A stretch of DNA of 64,000 nucleotides from the NCBI GenBank assembly GCA_037043455.1, contig JAWPHD010001286.1, positions 1-64,000 on the forward strand, in the 5' to 3' direction. Positions 45,990-57,974 of this stretch are shown here, in pieces (position 1 is the first letter of the stretch; every line of letters starts with the position of its first letter). Both the position numbers and the translations under genes were made by a program. The notes below the pieces were generated by a model. It did not search any database, was not told the DNA's origin, and worked only from the letters and a program-made list of their open reading frames with translations. This DNA is from Cyrtodaria siliqua (taxonomy: Eukaryota > Mollusca > Bivalvia > Adapedonta > Hiatellidae).

Positions 45990-46750
45990 TTGGAGAATGA
46001 TGGAGAATGTAAATTAAGAATATGTAATGTAAGAAAATAGTGTAAGAAGGAAGTTAGGATGACGAAGAATGCAATGCAAAAAGCATATGCAATGTAAGAA
46101 GGAAGAATGCAATGTAAGAAGATGGTGTAAGAATGTAATGTAACGTAAGAAGACAGTGTCAGAAGGAAGAATGTAACGTAAGAAGCCAGTGTAAGAAGGA
46201 AGTTAAAATATAGAGAATATAAATGGAGAATGTAAGAAGCCAGTGTAATAAGAAAGTTAGAATGATGGAGAATGTAATGTAAGAAGCCAGTGTAAGAAGG
46301 AAGTCAGAATGATAGAGAATGTAATGTAAGAAGCCAGTGTAAGAAGGAAGTCAGAATTATAGAGAATGTAATGTAAGAAGCCAGTGTAAGGAGAAAGTCA
46401 GAATGATAGAGAATGTAATGTAAGAAGCCATTGTAAGAAGGAAGTCAGAATGATAGAGAGTGTAATGTAAGAAGCCATTGTAAGAAGGAAGTCAGAATGA
46501 TAGAGAATGTAATGTAAGAAGCCAGTGTAAGGAGGAAATCAGAATGATGGAGAATGTAATGTAAGAAGCCAGTGTAAGAAAGAAGTCAGAATGGTGGTGA
46601 ATGTAATGTAAGAAGCCAGTGTAAGAAGGAAGTCATAATGATGGAGAATGGAATAGAAGCCAGTGTAAGAAGGAAGTCATAATGATGGAGAATGTAATGG
46701 TAGAAACCAGTGTAAGAAGGACGCTTGAAAGATTGAGAATATAATGTAAG
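45990..46750. repeat. 47-bp minisatellite, about 15 copies
   Basis: The unit contains AGAATGTAATGTAAGAAGCC and AGTGTAAGAAGGAAGTCAGA followed by ATGATAG. The first units are shorter and less regular. Noncoding. Confidence 0.9.
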
Positions 46751-47149
46751 CAACCAGAAAAGTAACCTTTAAATGAAGTTAGATGTGAGTAAACTAAAAT
46801 ACTAGCATAGGAATTGCGCCTGGTCCTCCACGACCGGTGACCAAACATTGAAGAAGAATGATCATATGCACATGGGATCGGTCTTGAATGGAGACTGTTA
46901 TCTGCACATAGATCTATTTTCTTTCATTTAAAACTGCATATATGAATATATTTTTCATAAAATAGCACATTTTCAGCTTTTAAATGTAGTGGAAACCCCG
47001 TATGAAGTCGTACGATATTCAGTTTGTATTTTTTCATAATTATATTTATTATAAGCAATAGCTTTCCATAGGTGTAACACATAACGCAGGTTACTTAAGT
47101 GAGGGCCATCGCAATAAAACATACAGTAACGGGTTATACACACCCGGGA
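46751..47149. other. Unassigned sequence
   Basis: AT-rich, with no recognisable gene or repeat boundary. Confidence 0.45.
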
Positions 47150-47389
47150 ATTGCACCGGTCATGTCATGGGCTAGTCAATTGACCAAAGTGACTTTTCCA
47201 AGAATGTGGGCATCGATGATCTACGCATGTTCGAGAAATCCTTTCTGCCGTATGCAATTTATGCGTGGTTGTGGTGGGTGTTGGGGTGGGGTGCGGGGGG
47301 GGGGGAGGGGTGGGGGGGATATTCAGACCTTTGCATTTATCTTGTGATTTTCCCAACCATAGATTTAGTTATCCAATACATCCTCGGTT
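47150..47389. repeat. Dispersed repeat flanking the LINE (copy 1 of 3)
   Basis: CAATTGACCAAAGTGAC, TACGCATGTTCGAGAAATCC and TATGCAATTTATGCG recur at 52475-52560 and, inverted, at 54830-55070. GACCTTTGCATTTATCTTGTG is shared with the inverted copy. A G-run occurs at 47295-47320. Confidence 0.65.
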
Positions 47390-47390
47390 G

Positions 47391-47746
47391 GAAGGCCTAG
47401 TGCTGCTCCGGCTAAGGAAGTTGGAAAGCCTAGTGCTGCTCCAACTAAGGAAGTTGGAAAGCCTAGTGCTTCTCCAACTGGGGAGCACAAGGAGCAGCCA
47501 AAGGTGTCTAATGGCCCTATTGAGCTGCATAACAAATTCGTACAGCTTATGGACATTTCAGAGCCGGCAGCTGCACTGCCACTTCCATCCTCTCATGAAA
47601 GGTTAGTTGAGGTGCCACTTCAGCTGACTTCTTCCGGGGAGGAGGATCCATCAGTGGAGATGTCGCTGCTTGAGTCTCCTAAGACCTCTCCTAAATCTAT
47701 GGCCAAACATAAAAACAAAATTAAAAATCGCCTTAGCGCTAAATAA
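47391..47746 (+). pseudogene. LINE ORF1, C-terminal end
   Basis: The frame encodes two and a half copies of a GKPSAAPTKEV repeat, then a low-complexity serine/proline/glutamate region and a lysine-rich end (KHKNKIKNRLSAK). It ends TAA at 47744-47746, whose last A is the first base of the ORF2 ATG. The upstream part, with any zinc knuckles, is missing, so this is a 5'-truncated ORF1 that would have bound element RNA. I identify it by position and composition only. Confidence 0.6.
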
Positions 47747-50700
47747 TGGGTAAAACTAATAAGATCATTCAATGGAATTGTCGAGGTTTGAAACCAAATT
47801 ATGATGAAATCAGCTTAATTTTAAATGAACACAACCCTATTGCCTTTTGTCTTCAAGAAACATTCTTGAAGACAAGTGATAAGGTATCTTTTAAACAATA
47901 CTCACTATACAATCATATTTGTGATACCGGGGACAAGGCCACTGGTGGAGTTTCGGTAATCGTTAATCGAAACATTCCTCACAGACCTGTTGCGTTGAAA
48001 ACAAATGTGCAAGCTGTTGCGGTCAGTGTTACTATGCACAGAGTCATAACAATATGTTCCTTATATTTACCACCTAGTTCTTCACTAGACCCTAAAGATC
48101 TAAATAACCTAGTTGCACAATTGCCATCACCCTTTATACTCTTCGGCGATTTTAATGCACACAACTACATCTGGGGTTGTAAAGATATAAACGATAAAGG
48201 CAAGAAAATTGAGGATTTCTTAGCCAAAAACAGTTTGTGTCTTTTTAATAATAAGTCACATACTTACTTACATCCTGCTACAGGCTCTCATTCTTCCATT
48301 GATTTAACAATATGCGATCCAACGCTTTTGATGGATTTTTCGTGGAGTGTTGGAGACGACCTCTGTGGAAATGACCACTTCCCCATATTTCTTGAAAATA
48401 TCGGCCCTCCACTTCTCGAAAAAACGCAACGATGGAAACTTCGCAAGGCTGATTGGACTACGTTTCAATCTCTTTGCGAGGAACAATTAAAGCCTTACGT
48501 TTTCGAGGATGTCGAAGACGCAACTGCTCTTTTTACCAAAACTCTTCACGATATAGCTGATCAAACCAAAAAGGCAGTCAGCGATCGTAAAGCTGCATTA
48601 AATAATGTTAACTTGCGGCCAACTCAAACAAATTTAGATAACTTTAGAGTTTTTCGTGCGAAAGCCCGTCGTACTATTAAGGATAGCAAGAGGAAATCCT
48701 GGAGATCTTACGTCTCTAGGCTGAATTCTCGCTCATCTCTTAAGAAGACATGGGACATGGTCCGGAAAATAAGTGGTAAAGGTAATTCTAGTTCTGTAAA
48801 TCATCTTAAAACAGATAATGGAGATATAACATCTGTCAAAGATATTACAAACACTTTGGCAGAAACTTTTTCAAAAAATTCTTCTTCTAAAAATTGTCAA
48901 CCAAATTTTCTGAAAAATAAGAAACTAAAAGAACAGAAAAAGCTGAACTTCAAGTCAAAAAACTTGGAGAAATACAATAAACTATTCACTCTCAAAGAAC
49001 TTCGAGAGTCCCTTAAAAAGGCTCATGATACATCAGCTGGTCCTGATGATATCCATTATCAATTACTAAAACATTTACCTGAATCTTGTCTCTCTACCCT
49101 TATGATATATTTAATAAGGTTTGGGTGACGGGAAACTTCCCCGATTCTTGGAAGGAAGAAATCGTTATTCCAGTCCCCAAACCTGGAAAGGATCATACGG
49201 ATCCAATAAATTATCGCCCTATTGCTTTAACGAGTTGTATATGTAAAACCATGGAACGAATGATTAATGAGAGACTCGTTTGGTACCTGGAGTCCAACAA
49301 GCTGATAACAAAGTATCAACGTGGATTCCGGCGCCAACGAGGCACAACAGACAATCTCATTCGATTTGAATCATTTATTAGGGAAGCTTTCATAAAAAAA
49401 GAACATCTAGTCGCTGTATTTTTTGTCTTGGAGAAAGCTTATGATACTGCATGGAAGTACGGTATTATGAATGATCTTCATGACCCTGGGCTTAGAGGCC
49501 GATTACCCATTTTTATAGAAAAATTCTTAGATGATAGACAATTTCGTGTCCGAATGGGTTCAACCCTCTCTGATATTCATGAACAGGAGATGGGTGTTCC
49601 ACAGGGCAGTATACTCTCTGTCACACTTTTTAATATAAAGATTAACAGTATAGTAAAATGCATCAATCCAGGTGTGGATTGTTCGCTATACGTTGACGAC
49701 TTTGTTATATGTTATCGTGCAAAAAACATGAATACTATCGAGAGACAATTACAACAATGTCTAAATAAACTTCAGACCTGGTCTGATGAAAATGGTTTTA
49801 AATTTTCTAAGTCTAAAACTAATTGTATGCACTTTTGCCAACTTCGTAAACATCATGAAGACCCTCATCTAACACTGGATGGGTCACCAATACCAGTAGT
49901 GGATGAGATAAAATTCCTTGGTCTTATTTTCGACCGTAAATTTACGTTTATACCACACCTTAAATACTTGAAGGCCAAATGCCTTAAAGCTCTTAACTTA
50001 CTTAAAGTTGTTGCAAACACTAATTGGGGAGCAGATCGAAAAGTCCTGTTGCGACTTTACAGATCTCTTATCAGATCCAAGCTGGACTACGGCTCGATAG
50101 TATATGGATCGACTCGCAAGTCGTACTTGCAGATGCTAGACCCTATACATAATCAAGGATTACGACTCGCCTTAGGTGCCTTTCGTACATCACCAGCCGA
50201 AAGTCTATATGTTGAAGCAAACGAACCATCACTGTCTCATAGACGGGACAAATTAGCTCTTCAATACGCCATTAAATTAAAGTCAAACCCTTCAAACCCA
50301 ACTTTCGATAATGTTTTTAATCCTAGTTGTGAACCTCTTTTTGATCGAAAACCGAAGGCCATTCGACCATTTGGTCTTCGTATTAAACCAAAATTAAGAG
50401 ACACTGAAATCGACCTAAATTTGATTGCCAAGTACAAAGTACCACAAATTCCACCGTGGACTTTGGAAACACCAACAATTATTTTTGATCTTTGTAATAA
50501 TAACAAATCCAGCACAGACTCTACTGTCTTTCAAAGCAAATTTAATGAAATTAAATCGAAATACAGTAACTTTAAACATATCTACACAGATGGCTCTAAA
50601 GATGGAGATAAGGTAGCTGCAGCAGCTGTTGTTCACAAACACAGCATAAAGAGCCGCCTGCCTGACAAGCTGAACTTAAGGCAATTGAACTTGCCTTAAA

Positions 50701-51355
50701 TTATATTCAGGAATCTGATGATGACCATTTTGTAATCTTTTCTGATTCCCTTTCATCTCTTCAAGCACTGGGTAATATGAAACATGATAACCCAGTTGTG
50801 CTTCAACTTTTAGAAAAGTACAATTCTCTTATAATTGATAATGTTATTATTTTCTGCTGGCTTCCAAGCCATGTAGGAATACGTGGTAATGATAGAGCTG
50901 ATAGTGCTGCTAAGGCAGCAATAAATTTACATATAACTAATACCAAATTACCTTATACTGATTTTAAAAGTTGTATTAACACATATATTCGTAACTCTTG
51001 GCAAGCCGCTTGGGATTTGTCAGTTAACAATAAACTCCATCCAATTAAGCCGTTGCTCGGAGAATGGCGTTCTTCTAGTAGACCCGTTCGTCGAGAGGAA
51101 GTTGTCCTAGTCCGGTACAGGATAGGGCATACACGTTATACTCATTCATATTTATTACAAGGTGAGCAATTACCAGAATGTATACCCTGCTTTGCACCGT
51201 TAACGGTCAAACACATATTATTGGAATGTGTAGACTTTGATCCTATGCGTCAAAGGTACTACAATGTTAATACTATGAAAGAGTTATTTGATACTGTAGA
51301 TTTTAGTCTTGTTTTAGATTTCCTGAAAGAGATCAGACTATATAAATCATTGTAA
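47746..51355 (+). pseudogene. LINE ORF2 polyprotein: APE endonuclease, RT, RNase H (two frameshifts)
   Basis: ORF2 makes the target-nicking and reverse-transcribing protein. The endonuclease (47746-48420) shows IIQWNCRGL, FCLQETF, FGDFNAHN, SSIDLTICDP and GNDHFPIF. RT blocks follow: NYRPIALTSCICKTMER, YQRGFRRQRGTTD, MGVPQGSILS and LYVDDFV. Motif A reads FFVLEKAYDTAW, with valine (GTC, 49425-49427) where catalytic aspartate is expected. RNase H retains D in YTDGSKDG, E in AELKAIELAL, D in SDSLSSL and D in RGNDRAD. A C-terminal CIPC...VKHILLEC cysteine/histidine motif follows. Frameshifts lie near 49103, between endonuclease and RT, and near 50660, within RNase H. The total of about 1200 codons is normal for the family. 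The copy is inactive. Confidence 0.92.
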
Positions 51356-51590
51356 TGTGTTCTGATATATATTTACTTGTTTATATACCCGTTGACGGGC
51401 ATTTGTTGATTTACATACATAGTTTATATTACACCTGATCATCCCTTATTTTTTAATAGTTTTATCTTTATATATTTACATTAATTTTTAATTAATACTT
51501 CATTTTTCATAAATTTTTGCGCACAATATGACATATTTATGCGTCGACGTGCCGTAAAACACCATTCATTCCATTCTAGACACTCATATA

Positions 51591-51811
51591 GTAATTTGAA
51601 GGTTTATCGCAACAAAGAGCGCGGTAATACAGGCGTGCAACTTACAACGCAGGCGTGCTATGAAATGTGAACAAACTCAAGGTGGACATATTCGTCGTTT
51701 TGAAAGATGCCTATTTATGTTTTACTATCATATTATTATAATTATTGTTTAAATACACATTAACAAACATTCAATAACAACTAAATACCATAACTTACCT
51801 GAAGAAAAACA
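51591..51811. other. LINE 3' flank
   Basis: AT-rich, nothing recognised. Confidence 0.4.
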
Positions 51812-52070
51812 TTGAATTGAAATGAATTGGGTTTTAAGGCGCACCAACACATGAAAGGTTATATGGCGCCTAACAGGCATGAACATTCCAGGCTCATTCT
51901 CCATGTATATCGAGATAAAATATGGAAAATGGGCCTAGAACCTTCTCACCCTGAACTGCAGAGTTGCTGCAAATTCTATCGTAGAAACTCCATTTATGCT
52001 GGAAACACGTTTATTGTTTTTCTGCCACTGCTCTTTTGATGTGAGCGAGATGGCACCTGAAACAATGCAG
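51812..52070 (-). mobile_element. SINE-tail-like repeat (copy 2)
   Basis: It begins GAATTGAAATGAATTGGG and shares GGCGCACCAACACATGAAAG, ATGGCGCCTAACAGG and CTGCAGAGTTGCTGCAA with 30725-30960. The 70-codon frame here belongs to the repeat. Confidence 0.6.
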
Positions 52071-52816
52071 GGATCATGATGAAGACCTTAGTGAACATGA
52101 ACAAAAAAAAGATAAAATGAACAAGAATTTGGGGGGATTCTACCTCACTGCCTACACCTCCAAAGGGATCTGCAGTGGCCATATTTTTTGTCCAGTGACC
52201 AAACGGGGCCCCCGGGAACCACACGTGGCAAAGAAAAAAAACATAACTGATCTGTCTGGGTATAGCGAGTTCAGCACTTGAAAACAAAATCAAGAAGTAT
52301 TCAAACCAAATTAAATGAAACTCAATTAATTTGAACCCCTCTTCAATTATTTGAGCATCGGTTTAATTCAATTGAACTTATGTCTAATTCAATTGAAAAG
52401 AGGTATTTCCAATTGAACAAAGGTTCTATTCAATTGAAATGATTTTTCAAGTTCGAGAATGTCTTGTGTTAGTCAATGGACCAAAGCGACCGTTGACAGA
52501 ATGTGGACATCGGCAACCTACGCATATTTGAGAAATCCGAGGCATGCAATTTATATGAAAAAGAGATAACACATGTTTTGTTTCATTGCATGGCAGACAC
52601 TTAGGGATCACGTTGTTCGTCTCCCAGGTGTTTATAGATACACAATAATGCTGTATTTTATCATGTTGTGTACACCGAACACGTACACTGCTATGTAATA
52701 ATTATGTTCTGCATTTGGTTATCTTTTCCACACCGTCTTCAATTTCTCACTTTGCACCATGATTTAAAATATCTAATGCTTATTTGTTCTTCTTTATACA
52801 ATGATTTGTTATTATC
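52071..52816. other. Mostly unassigned; AATTGAA-rich stretch and a short repeat copy
   Basis: At 52310-52445 AATTGAA/TTCAATT motifs recur every 15-25 bases. 52475-52560 is a partial copy of the 47150 repeat. I see no gene. Confidence 0.5.
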
Positions 52817-53008
52817 ATGCGACCAAAAGCGGCTAAGGGCGAGAGAACAATCTCATTGTCGATAACACGCGAACCACTCCCAGACAAGATTCCAGATTAT
52901 CTTTTGGATGAACAGGGTACATCTGAAAGTGAAAGTGAGGAGGAGAATGATTGCGGTATTTTACCATACCTTCCTAAGTCTCAAATGAAATATTCCAAAT
53001 GTAAGTAG
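52817..53008 (+). CDS. Possible small exon or ORF, unrecognised
   Basis: An ATG at 52817 opens 63 codons, MRPKAAKGERTISLSITREP and on to an acidic DEQGTSESESEEEND and YLPKSQMKYSKC. The end overlaps a consensus donor, AAAT|GTAAGT, near 53001. An acceptor-like TTTCAG follows at about 53091, and splicing to it would add CLTPQLISHRVTV and a stop. The acidic serine/glutamate stretch gives it more codon character than random frames nearby. I recognise no domain, and there is no strong promoter evidence. It could equally be chance. Confidence 0.25.
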   Translation: MRPKAAKGERTISLSITREPLPDKIPDYLLDEQGTSESESEEENDCGILPYLPKSQMKYSKCK

Positions 53009-53729
53009 CTATTGGTTCTACCCATATGCATACGTTATAGTTTGTTTATTTGTTTTAATTATGTCCATTATATAATACGTGCTTTGTTTCAGGTCTCACA
53101 CCACAATTAATTTCCCATAGGGTTACTGTATAGCTGTTTCCAACACATGACCTTCAAAACGTGCCAGCAGACCTTGTTGTTGGTTTAATATCTTCAGGAC
53201 TGCTAGGATCTGTAAAATAAAACAAAAAAATACAAACATTAGCCAGATTGGTTTTTTTCCTCGCTCATATTTATGCAACCTCTATGAAAAATACCAAATT
53301 CATACACTATCTAGCTGACTTTGTGGTGCTTCGGTCAAATGCTTATGAATTTTGAATGCAACTTCATATCAACGTGGTATTTTCTGTATCATCAGTCTTT
53401 TACACTGCAGATTTATGCTGAAGCAAAGAAAACCCTCTTTGTCAAATTAAAAGTTGCCTAAAATGGAGAAAAAATTAGAATTATTTTCTGTTTTCCTTTT
53501 GTCTTTTAAGGGAGATAATAGAGGTGTGAGACCTTAAACTGTTGTTAGATACTATGTTGATTTTATTTAATTCTGATTTCAGTAAACGACAATCTCCCAT
53601 GGCTTCGATAATCTTCATCGGTCACAGTACATGTCTTGCGTTGTTTTATGGTACGTTTGTATCATTTTTATTTTCTAAAACACTAACCTTTATTTTCTAA
53701 AACACTAACCAATCTTTTAATTCAGTAAC

Positions 53730-53732
<3 letters not shown>
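53009..53732. other. Unassigned AT-rich sequence
   Basis: Contains acceptor-like and donor-like motifs (TTTCAG at about 53580, TG|GTACGT near 53650) but no convincing open exon between them. Confidence 0.4.
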
Positions 53733-53776
<44 letters not shown>

Positions 53777-53840
53777 GTCATCATCGTCATCATCATCATC
53801 ATCATTATCATCATCATCATCATCATTATCATCATTTACA
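53733..53840. repeat. (ATC)n microsatellite
   Basis: About 33 near-perfect ATC/TCA triplets with a few G or T substitutions. Confidence 0.97.
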
Positions 53841-53979
53841 TCATTAGCAAGACTGCAGTGATCGTTAATATCAAATACATGGTCAGGGTCAGACTTAACA
53901 CATATTTACCAATGATTAGAACCTCTATAAATGTTGTTTATCTTACCAGTGTTTTGGTTTACTCCAATGCTAAAATAGA

Positions 53980-54285
53980 ATCAACTGATATATCTTATAA
54001 CAACAAGTCCACACATTTCAGCAATACTGATATATCTTATAACAACAAGTTCACACATTTCAGCAATACTGATATATCTTATAACAACAAGTCCACACAT
54101 TTCAGCAATACTGATATATCTTATAACAACAAGTCCACACATTTCAGCAATACTGATATATCTTATAACAACAAGTTCACACATTTCAGCAATACGCTGA
54201 TATATCTTAAACAACAAGTCCACACATTTCAGCAATACTGATATATCTTATATCAACAAGTCCACACATTTCAGCTAAACTGTTT
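53980..54285. repeat. 42-bp minisatellite, about seven copies
   Basis: The unit contains CTGATATATCTTATAACAAC and AAGTCCACACATTTCAGCAA followed by TA. The 14-codon period explains the open frames here on both strands (DISYNNKSTHFSNT on plus). Confidence 0.93.
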
Positions 54286-54639
54286 TCTAACATATGTGTA
54301 TGTGTTCCATATTCTGTTTTCAGATTTTGGACAGACTCGAGTAAATTAGACGAAATGAGCGAGAACGTTAAACAGATTAATTCCGAAATATCTACAGTAA
54401 ATGTGCAAAATCTGTTAAATTGTTTAACAAGACTCAGAAAATTAAGTCTTGCCAAAGAACAAAGGCTTAACAACAAACCAATCAAAACAACTTGCAAATA
54501 AATTAAATAACGTATAACGAAATTCTTTGTTGTTTCTTTATTATTATACAGACAGGAATAATAGTCTATCGACCTATCCTCGTGATAGGTCAATCGATAT
54601 ATCACGTTAGGTCAATCGATATATTACGGTAGGTCAATC

Positions 54640-54806
54640 GATATATCTAACATGTTTTATTAAAATACCGGTTTCCCGGTTACCAGTACTAAGCAATGTG
54701 GATTAATTTATCTTGCTCAAGGATAAATAACATAAATAACAGGATCGAACCCACGACCTTTTGATCTGAAGTCCGGCGCTCTACCACTGAACCACGCACT
54801 CCACAT
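54640..54806 (-). mobile_element. tRNA-derived SINE fragment
   Basis: On the minus strand GCGTGGTTCAGTGGTAGAGC is a good A box, and GTGGGTTCGATCCTG a B box. The T stem does not pair well and the anticodon arm is disrupted, so it is not a tRNA gene. TCCTTGAGCAAG and CCACATTGC downstream resemble the core of the 56805 SINE. Confidence 0.65.
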
Positions 54807-54829
54807 GCGATAAACCTTCTTCAAATTAC

Positions 54830-55070
54830 CATATCTACCAAATCTGTGTCTAGAAAATCGCAGATGTACGTCAGATAACTATATCTATGTTTAGGAAAGT
54901 CACAAGACAAATGTAAAGGTTTGAATATAACAAAAAGAGCATCTGCATGTGTTATGCGATTTTTACTCCACATATATTGCAAATGGCAGAAAGGATTTCT
55001 CAAACATGCGTATATCGTCGATGCTACATTCTTTGAATAGTCGCTTTGGTCAATCGGTTAGCACATGAAA
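54830..55070 (-). repeat. Inverted copy of the 47150 dispersed repeat
   Basis: Complement of 47150-47389 in parts: GGATTTCTCAAACATGCG, GACAAATGTAAAGGTTTGAA and TCGCTTTGGTCAATCG. Confidence 0.65.
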
Positions 55071-55224
55071 TTCCTCGATTTTTGAAAAAAAAAGTTTCAA
55101 TACAAAAATAAACGTGCGCAGTGTTGAACACCTACTTCAATTCCGGCAATTTTAACCGCACGCCTGCATTACCGGAAATCCTCCGCCTTAAACTGCCAAA
55201 GCAATGCTGGCGGTGCGATTCCCG

Positions 55225-56394
55225 TGCGTGTATGATAGATCTTTATTTCCAATTTCCAATAGGCTTAAAAGCCCATGAGGATACAAAATACAATTACAAA
55301 GCATGACAACAGTGTAGTTATTACAAACAATACATGTCCAAATATGCAGTTTATCTTAACTGAGCTGATACAATGAGAAGGCGTTTACATAACAATTCCT
55401 TGCACAAATAAATTACAATTCATCACAATTTCCTTAACACATATATTACATACATTATATTCAGAAATAGCTAATTTCTGTATAGTGTTTCGTTTCGTAA
55501 CTTAAATGCTTTTAAAACAAAGGTACACAGTTTGCGAATATATATCTTATTTTGTGAGTTTAGTAATTCCAGAAACTTGATCATATTTGGTCTCTTATAA
55601 AAATATTTAGGAATATATTACTTCCTTAACATTATGTATGTTTGGCATTCCAACACAAAATGGAATTCATCTTCAAGTTTATTACAAAATACACATATTC
55701 TATCGTTTACAGGAATTCTATTTGGTTTAACCCACCTACCGGCTTCAATTTGCAGTCTATGAGATGACACCCGTAATTTATATAGTTAGTGCTTGACACA
55801 TTTTGAAAACATTTATATTATCTAGATATCATTGAAACTGAAACTTTGCAATGTTTATATAAAAAACTGCTCTAGTGGTATTTTCTAATCGACTATGCCA
55901 ATTCTGAACAAAATTGTCATTTAACCTTTGCTTTAATATTGCAAGAAAAATATTATCGTTACCAACACTTTGTTGTAACCATGCATCATAAAACCCAAGC
56001 GAGGACAATAAGTGTTTCAACTGGGAAACCCAGTTTATTTTCTGAGGATATATTTCACAGTCATTAAGCAGCATGTTATAAACAATTTTTACATATTTAC
56101 GATCACGTACTCTCATGATTTTTATCCAATATTTAATTATTATAAAATATCTTCTTGTAATAAATGATGTTCTGCCAAGTTCACCATATATGAAATCATT
56201 TTGAGTTGTCTTCTTAACACCCAAAATGTGTTTACAAAACTGTAAATGCACTCGTTCAATTGATATAGCTTGCATAAATCCCCACACTTCACAACCATAG
56301 TTTAAAATTGGAGTTATCAATTTATCAAACAGATCTAATTTATGCTTTGGGGATATGAATGTAAATTTGTATAAATATCTATTCATTTTAAAAA
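55225..56394 (-). pseudogene. 5'-truncated LINE remnant: RT thumb and C-terminal domain
   Basis: The minus-strand frame at 56386-55829 reads KLDLFDKLITPILNYGCEVW, FCKHILGVKKTTQND and LRQRLND-like FVQNWHSRL, aligning with the thumb part of the 43577-44461 LINE frame. After a stop near 55829, the C-terminal cysteine/histidine domain (DRICVFCNKLEDEFHFVLEC) continues near 55700-55660 with further stops. RT catalytic motifs are absent because the copy starts downstream of them. The 3' UTR runs to about 55225. It belongs to the same broad LINE group as the 42-45-kb copies. Dead copy. Confidence 0.85.
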
Positions 56395-56396
56395 TC

Positions 56397-56437
56397 TATG
56401 AATCTAGGAGTACTACCATGATAAGCGCATTAAAATG
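56397..56437. repeat. 41-bp direct repeat, left copy
   Basis: Begins TATGAATCTAGGAGTACT and matches 57975-58015 at 38 of 41 positions. It abuts the 5' end of the LINE remnant. Confidence 0.85.
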
Positions 56438-56804
56438 TATCATGGTCACGTTCTATTTTGACACGTCACATATAGAGTTACCCATTTTTTACTTTCGCTT
56501 TATTGTCTACGTCATTTATAATTAAATATATCAAACAAACACTAGTAAATGTTCCAAATACATCATTCGGATGAATTAAAGATATTAATAACAACACGCA
56601 ATCAAAAAGTATGTATTTTATATCACTAGTATTTTTTACTAGGCACTATTTTGACACCACTGAGGCACAGACGCAATGGTTGATTACGTCCATTTGTTTA
56701 TTTAGGGAATCGTGGATATAGGAAGTAAATCACTAGATATAGTCGAAAGGAGTTCCTAACTATATAATCCCTAACTTATTTTGTGATAAAAGGCATTTTT
56801 GAGT

Positions 56805-57090
56805 AATTAAGGCCCGTTTGTTAATCCTCCGTGGTGCCACTGAGTTCCGTCGGTGTGTTCTTGGGCAAGACACTTTCCCTTAGCCTCGTCCGTCGGATGG
56901 GGACGTAAACCGGCCGGTCCCGTGTATCGGTCTATCCTCCGAGCACGTTAAAGAACCATAGGAATCTATTCGATAATAAGAGTAGGGCAGGTTCCCGGAT
57001 TCCTTTGTATCCTTCCCCTCTCTCTGGGGCGGCTCTAAATAACCTATACTATGTTGATGAGCCGTTGAACAACATTCAATTCAATTATTG
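56805..57090 (+). mobile_element. SINE-like repeat with GGGCAAGACACTT core (plus-strand copy)
   Basis: Contains TTCTTGGGCAAGACACTT, GACGTAAACCGGCCGGTCCC, GAGCACGTTAAAGAACCATA and GGCGGCTCTAAATAACC, and ends in an AACATTCAATTCAATTA tail. It is the same family as 18455-18780 in the opposite orientation. Confidence 0.7.
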
Positions 57091-57107
57091 CTGAAATGAC
57101 GTTATTG

Positions 57108-57822
57108 ACTTGTTTGTGAGAGCCAAGAACCATGCATGGTTGTATGATGTTTGTGAGAGCTGAGAACCATGCATGGTTGTATGATGTTTGTGAGAGCTGA
57201 GAACCATGCATGGTTGTATGATGTTTGTGAGAGCTGAGAACCATGCATGGTTGTATGATGTTTGTGAGAGCTGAGAACCATGCATGGTTGTATGATGTTT
57301 GTGAGAGCTGAGAACCATGCATGGTTGTATGATGATTGTGAGAGCTGAGAACCATGCATGGTTGTATGATGATTGTGAGAGCTGAGAACCATGCATGGTT
57401 GTATGATGATTGTGAGAGCTGAGAACCATGCATGGTTGTATGATGTTTGTGAGAGCTGAGAACCATGCATGGTTGTATGATGTTTGTGAGAGCTGAGAAC
57501 CATGCATGGTTGTATGATGATTGTGAGAGCTGAGAACCATGCATGGTTGTATGATGTTTGTGAGAGCTGAGAACCATGCATGGTGGTATGATGATTGTGA
57601 GAGCTGAGAACCATGCATGGTTGTATGATGTTTGTGAGAGCTGAGAACCATGCATGGTTGTATGATGTTTGTGAGAGCTGAGAACCATGCATGGTTGTAT
57701 GATGATTGTGAGAGCTGAGAACCATGCATGGTTGTATGATGTTTGTGAGAGCTGAGAACCATGCATGGTTGTATGATGTTTGTGAGAGCTGAGAACCATG
57801 CATGGTTGTATGATGATTGTAT
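57108..57822. repeat. 37-bp minisatellite, about 19 copies
   Basis: The unit TTGTATGATGTTTGTGAGAG followed by CTGAGAACCATGCATGG contains the perfect palindrome CCATGCATGG. No unit has a stop in any minus-strand frame, so three long overlapping frames appear there (MHGSQLSQ-type repeats). These are artefacts. Confidence 0.95.
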
Positions 57823-57974
57823 TTATCAACTTGAAAGTTTTGAAAATGAAAGTAGAATCACGGTCGGGAAACAAGAATTGTGACGTAAGCACAATGATAG
57901 TTTACACGGCAATTGGTAGCCAATTCGGGTAAAAATATTTCGGAAAACAGGTAAAACGTTTTTATTTGTTGATG

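Larger units (their letters stand above)
47390..51590 (+). mobile_element. LINE of the I/jockey assemblage with endonuclease, RT and RNase H
   Basis: It contains the end of ORF1, a complete but broken ORF2, and a short 3' UTR ending GTGCCGTAAAACACCATTCATTCC. The 5' part is missing beyond about 47390, where sequence joins the 47150-47389 repeat. An APE endonuclease plus a C-terminal RNase H places it with I-type elements. It is the most complete LINE in the window. Confidence 0.88.

Noticed and set aside
53858..54241. 127-codon frame with a 14-residue repeat
   Set aside because: Produced by the 42-base minisatellite.
54740..54806. Functional tRNA gene
   Set aside because: A and B boxes are present, but the T stem and anticodon stem do not pair and a SINE-like core follows.
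57044..57892. Three overlapping frames of 225-282 codons
   Set aside because: A 37-base repeat lacking stops in every minus-strand frame gives all three; not a protein.
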